NCBI GenBank assembly: GCA_964502665.1
Contig: CAZCXP010000142.1
Coordinates: 1-6,365 of the forward strand
Length of the DNA stretch: 6,365 nucleotides
Direction of reading: 5' to 3'
Source of the DNA: SOKG01 sp964502665
GTDB taxonomy: Bacteria > Chloroflexota > Dehalococcoidia > SZUA-161
In this document: one piece after another, positions 4,613 through 6,365 of the stretch
Layout of the letters: the number at the start of each line of letters is the position of its first letter
Position numbering within the stretch: the stretch's first letter is position 1
The notes under the pieces: model-generated
Told to the model about the DNA's origin: nothing
Database searches by the model: none
Seen by the model: the letters and a program-made list of their open reading frames with translations, nothing else
Program-made: the position numbers and the translations under genes

Positions 4613-5473
4613 TTAATCGGCGTAAAATGAGAAACCAAGGACGCCAGGTCCGGCATGGACTCCCATGGCGGGGGTGAACTCGGTGAAATAAAGCTCGGCA
4701 CAGCTGAATCTCGAGCCGATCTCTGCCTTGAGCTTCTCTCCTTCCTCCAGTTCATCGGCGTGGTGCACCATTACGTGCACGGTGGAGTCCCCAACTCTTT
4801 CCGCCATTAGCTTCAGCATGAGCTTTAGCGCCTTTGCCTTCGTTCTCGGACGTGCCACGGGGGTTGTTTCTCCTATTGAGGTGGAATGCTCGACTACAGG
4901 CTTCATATTCAATACTGCCCCGGCCCAGGCTGCCGCCCTGCCAATGCGACCGGTTTTAGCGAGATAGTACAGCGTGTCCAACATGATTAGGACATTTACC
5001 TTGCTGATCATACTCCGTGCAGCATCGGCAACCTGCGCCAGCTCTGCCCCCTGGCTGGCAACGCGAGCCGCCTCAAGGACGACAAATCCTAATGCACCGG
5101 CCACGGCACGGCTGTCGACTACCTCGATAGCGGTATCTGGAATTACCTCCTTAGCGTTCTCCTTGGCGATCACTGCAGCTTCGAAGGTCTTGCTCTGCAG
5201 GCCGGTGAGGGTTATGCAAAGTATGCTCTCTGCCTCCTGGCTTAACTGGCGGTAGGCTTCCAGGAAATCGCCCGCTGATGGGGTTGAGGTGGTGGGGAGG
5301 TCCTTTCTTCTCCGCATAATCTTATAGACCTCGCCCGGGCTCATATCGATTCCATCGCGGTAGCTCTCACCTTTATAGACTATGAACATGGGCACCAGAC
5401 GGATGTCGTACTTCTCCACCAACTCGCTCGGCAGGCAACATGTGCTATCGGTGATAACGGCGACCTTTCTCAT
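4613..5473 (-). CDS. DegV family protein (FakB-type fatty-acid-binding protein)
   Basis: The 286-residue product is a complete DegV protein. Landmarks are VAVITDSTCCL (4-14), TTSTPSAGDF (61-70), TLTGLQSKTFEAA (88-100), VVDSRAVAGALGF (118-130), LDTLYYLAKTGRIGRA (165-180), the KPVV strand (191-194) and FTPAMGVHAGPGVLGFSF (266-283). Proteins of this family bind one fatty acid between two alpha/beta domains. Studied members (FakB) present it to the FakA kinase to make acyl phosphate for phospholipid synthesis. No FakA gene is in the window, so the pathway role is by family only. A TTG at 5491 would add six residues, but the ATG at 5473 is preferred: GGGGGAGAG lies just upstream, and the protein then starts directly with the conserved first strand. 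A candidate promoter at 5632-5660 implies a leader of about 150 nt. Confidence 0.93.
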   Translation of the reverse strand: MRKVAVITDSTCCLPSELVEKYDIRLVPMFIVYKGESYRDGIDMSPGEVYKIMRRRKDLPTTSTPSAGDFLEAYRQLSQEAESILCITLTGLQSKTFEAAVIAKENAKEVIPDTAIEVVDSRAVAGALGFVVLEAARVASQGAELAQVADAARSMISKVNVLIMLDTLYYLAKTGRIGRAAAWAGAVLNMKPVVEHSTSIGETTPVARPRTKAKALKLMLKLMAERVGDSTVHVMVHHADELEEGEKLKAEIGSRFSCAELYFTEFTPAMGVHAGPGVLGFSFYAD

Positions 5474-5499
5474 GTGTATACTCTCCCCCAAAGATACAG

Positions 5500-5580
5500 C
5501 CAGCGCTCGAACCCCAGAGGCGGTTTACGAATACGTGGCCTGCAATATCTCCCCGCAGTAAAGCTGCGAGCGCTCTGGCC
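5500..5580 (-). promoter_or_regulatory. Foldable leader upstream of DegV
   Basis: Read as RNA from the minus strand, CGCTCG from the 5' part (5572-5567) can pair with CGAGCG near the DegV start (5509-5504). Continuing the helix outward, CCAGAG (5578-5573) faces CTGG (5503-5500) with a 2-nt bulge. Inside is a 5-bp hairpin, CGCAG/CTGCG (5568-5554). CCAGAG can also pair with CTCTGG of the CCTCTGGGG stretch at 5520-5512, an alternative fold. This resembles a regulatory leader but matches no riboswitch class I know. Chance pairing in GC-rich DNA is possible. Confidence 0.35.
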
Positions 5581-5631
5581 GGGCTGAGATGACCTGCAGT
5601 TTTGACATCATCGAGGAGCCACGCCGTGAGA

Positions 5632-5660
5632 ATTGTAGAGGAAATTCTGACAAAATTCAA
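5632..5660 (-). promoter_or_regulatory. Candidate promoter of DegV
   Basis: On the minus strand TTGAAT (5660-5655), a 17-bp spacer and TACAAT (5637-5632). This is the best match I found upstream of DegV; it would start a transcript near 5625 that includes the foldable leader. Confidence 0.45.
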
Positions 5661-5856
5661 CGCAAGTTTCGGGCACAACGTGCTTAGTCTGGGAAGGCTG
5701 GCTCGGCGCGATGTCCAGAATCATGGGTCCAACTAAGAGATATTTATACCTGAGTCTGGATTGAGCGGGTAGATAGTGGTACATGGTGGACGGCCAACCA
5801 TGCCTACTGGCTTTATCTTCACTCCGGCCTGGTGAGCTCCCCATTAGTAGCTGAGG

Positions 5857-6261
5857 TCAAGGCTTGTCCGGCACAGTCTTGATCAGAATAGTGCGGTTCC
5901 TGGGGCCATCAAACTCGCAAAGGAAGATGCCCTGCCACGTCCCCAAAACCAGTTTTCCGCCTTCTACCAGCAGCGTCTCGGAGTTGCCTACCAGGCTAGC
6001 CTTGATATGGGCAGGAGCATTGCCTTCCAAGTGGCGGTAGACACCGTCTCTGGGTACTATGGCCTCAAGCTGCGTTGTAATGTCTGCCGCTACGCTGGGG
6101 TCGGCGTTCTCATTTACTGTAATTGCGGCTGTGGTATGTGGGACGAGAACATGGCAAATGCCACTTTCGATACCGCTGGATTTCACCGTAGCCTGAACTT
6201 CTTCGGTAATGTCTCTAAACTCTACTCTCGCCCTGGTGCTTACGCCTATCCTGTGTATCAC
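5857..6261 (-). CDS. yjbQ: YjbQ/UPF0047 family protein
   Basis: The 134-residue product matches the whole family from end to end. Landmarks are VPHTTAAITVNENADPSVAADI (40-61), HLEGNAPAHIKASLVGNSETL (77-97), GGKLVLGTWQGIFLCEFDGPR (101-121) and the last strand TILIKTVP. The conserved histidines 42, 77 and 85 are present. Family members are small trimeric beta proteins. Some are annotated as secondary thiamine-phosphate synthases because they can weakly replace ThiE in Escherichia coli, but their main role is unsettled. The start codon is GTG at 6261 with GGGGGA four bases upstream, which decides the start. No thiamine gene lies nearby, so context does not support a thiamine role. It appears to be transcribed alone from 6303-6331. 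Confidence 0.94.
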   Translation of the reverse strand: MIHRIGVSTRARVEFRDITEEVQATVKSSGIESGICHVLVPHTTAAITVNENADPSVAADITTQLEAIVPRDGVYRHLEGNAPAHIKASLVGNSETLLVEGGKLVLGTWQGIFLCEFDGPRNRTILIKTVPDKP

Positions 6262-6302
6262 GATTTCCCCCGAACCTGCCGGTCTACTTCAAACTCGCTG
6301 CT

Positions 6303-6331
6303 ATCCTACATCCCTTTTATCCCTTTGGCAA
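6303..6331 (-). promoter_or_regulatory. Candidate promoter of YjbQ with an upstream inverted repeat
   Basis: On the minus strand TTGCCA (6331-6326), a 17-bp spacer and TAGGAT (6308-6303), giving a leader of about 35 nt. The -35 box is identical to that at 2705-2710. Just upstream is an inverted repeat, TTGAC (6337-6341) and GTCAA (6348-6352), separated by 6 bp; it could be a regulator site. Confidence 0.55.
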
Positions 6332-6365
6332 CATGCTTGACTTTCCCGTCAAAGAGGCAATTGAA

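Larger units (their letters stand above)
5474..5856. other. Intergenic region between DegV and YjbQ, no gene seen
   Basis: The minus-strand frames here lack a convincing ribosome site and a recognisable protein pattern. The right part has an inverted repeat, CATGGT (5782-5787) and ACCATG (5797-5802) with a 9-nt loop, about 55 bp after the YjbQ stop codon; no T-run follows. The middle has the DegV promoter candidate, and the left part the foldable leader, both described separately. Confidence 0.55.

Noticed and set aside
5445..5844. Two overlapping minus-strand frames (77 and 78 codons) between DegV and YjbQ
   Set aside because: No ribosome site or recognisable pattern. One runs out of frame into the DegV start, and both cover the DegV promoter candidate.

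Overview
The window is about 6.4 kb of moderately GC-rich bacterial DNA. It holds nine protein-coding genes and no rRNA, tRNA, CRISPR array or transposase that I can recognise. Most genes lie on the minus strand, and only two small genes (2802-3101 and 4282-4527) lie on the plus strand. The mix of an AMMECR1/Memo pair, a DegV protein, a YjbQ protein and two small lineage-type hypothetical proteins would suit a Chloroflexota (Dehalococcoidia-like) genome. That taxonomic guess rests on overall impression, not on a marker gene.

Layout, left to right. (1) 1-729, minus: N-terminal part of a membrane-anchored TPR protein, cut off by the window edge, with 40-residue repeats that are also a 120-bp DNA tandem repeat. 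(2) 730-888: a compact non-coding stretch holding an 18-codon copy of the AMMECR1 3' end and a cluster of strong inverted repeats. (3) 889-1128, minus: a ribbon-helix-helix (CopG-like) regulator or orphan antitoxin with a strong promoter. (4) 1258-2595, minus: a two-gene Memo-AMMECR1 operon, two of the three components annotated as the AmmeMemoRadiSam system. The radical SAM component is not in the window. (5) 2802-3101, plus: a very basic protein with one C-terminal membrane segment, convergent (2-bp gap) with (6) 3104-3895, minus: a TIM-barrel-like protein of unknown function ending in eight glutamates. (7) 3896-4281: a divergent control region. (8) 4282-4527, plus: a small acidic hypothetical protein. 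(9) 4613-5473, minus: a DegV/FakB-type fatty-acid-binding protein with a long, foldable leader. (10) 5857-6261, minus: a YjbQ/UPF0047 protein starting at GTG.

Most genes have their own recognisable sigma-70-type promoter (near-consensus hexamers at 17-18 bp spacing), so they are mainly single-gene units apart from Memo-AMMECR1 and possibly RHH-TPR. The most unusual structure is in the left third. The last 56 bp of AMMECR1 coding sequence occur twice in direct orientation (1261-1316 and 749-804, 51/56 identical). Between the copies sit the RHH gene and the hairpin cluster, and the second copy lies just before the TPR gene. This looks like the footprint of a small insertion, or of a duplication followed by decay, at the 3' end of AMMECR1.
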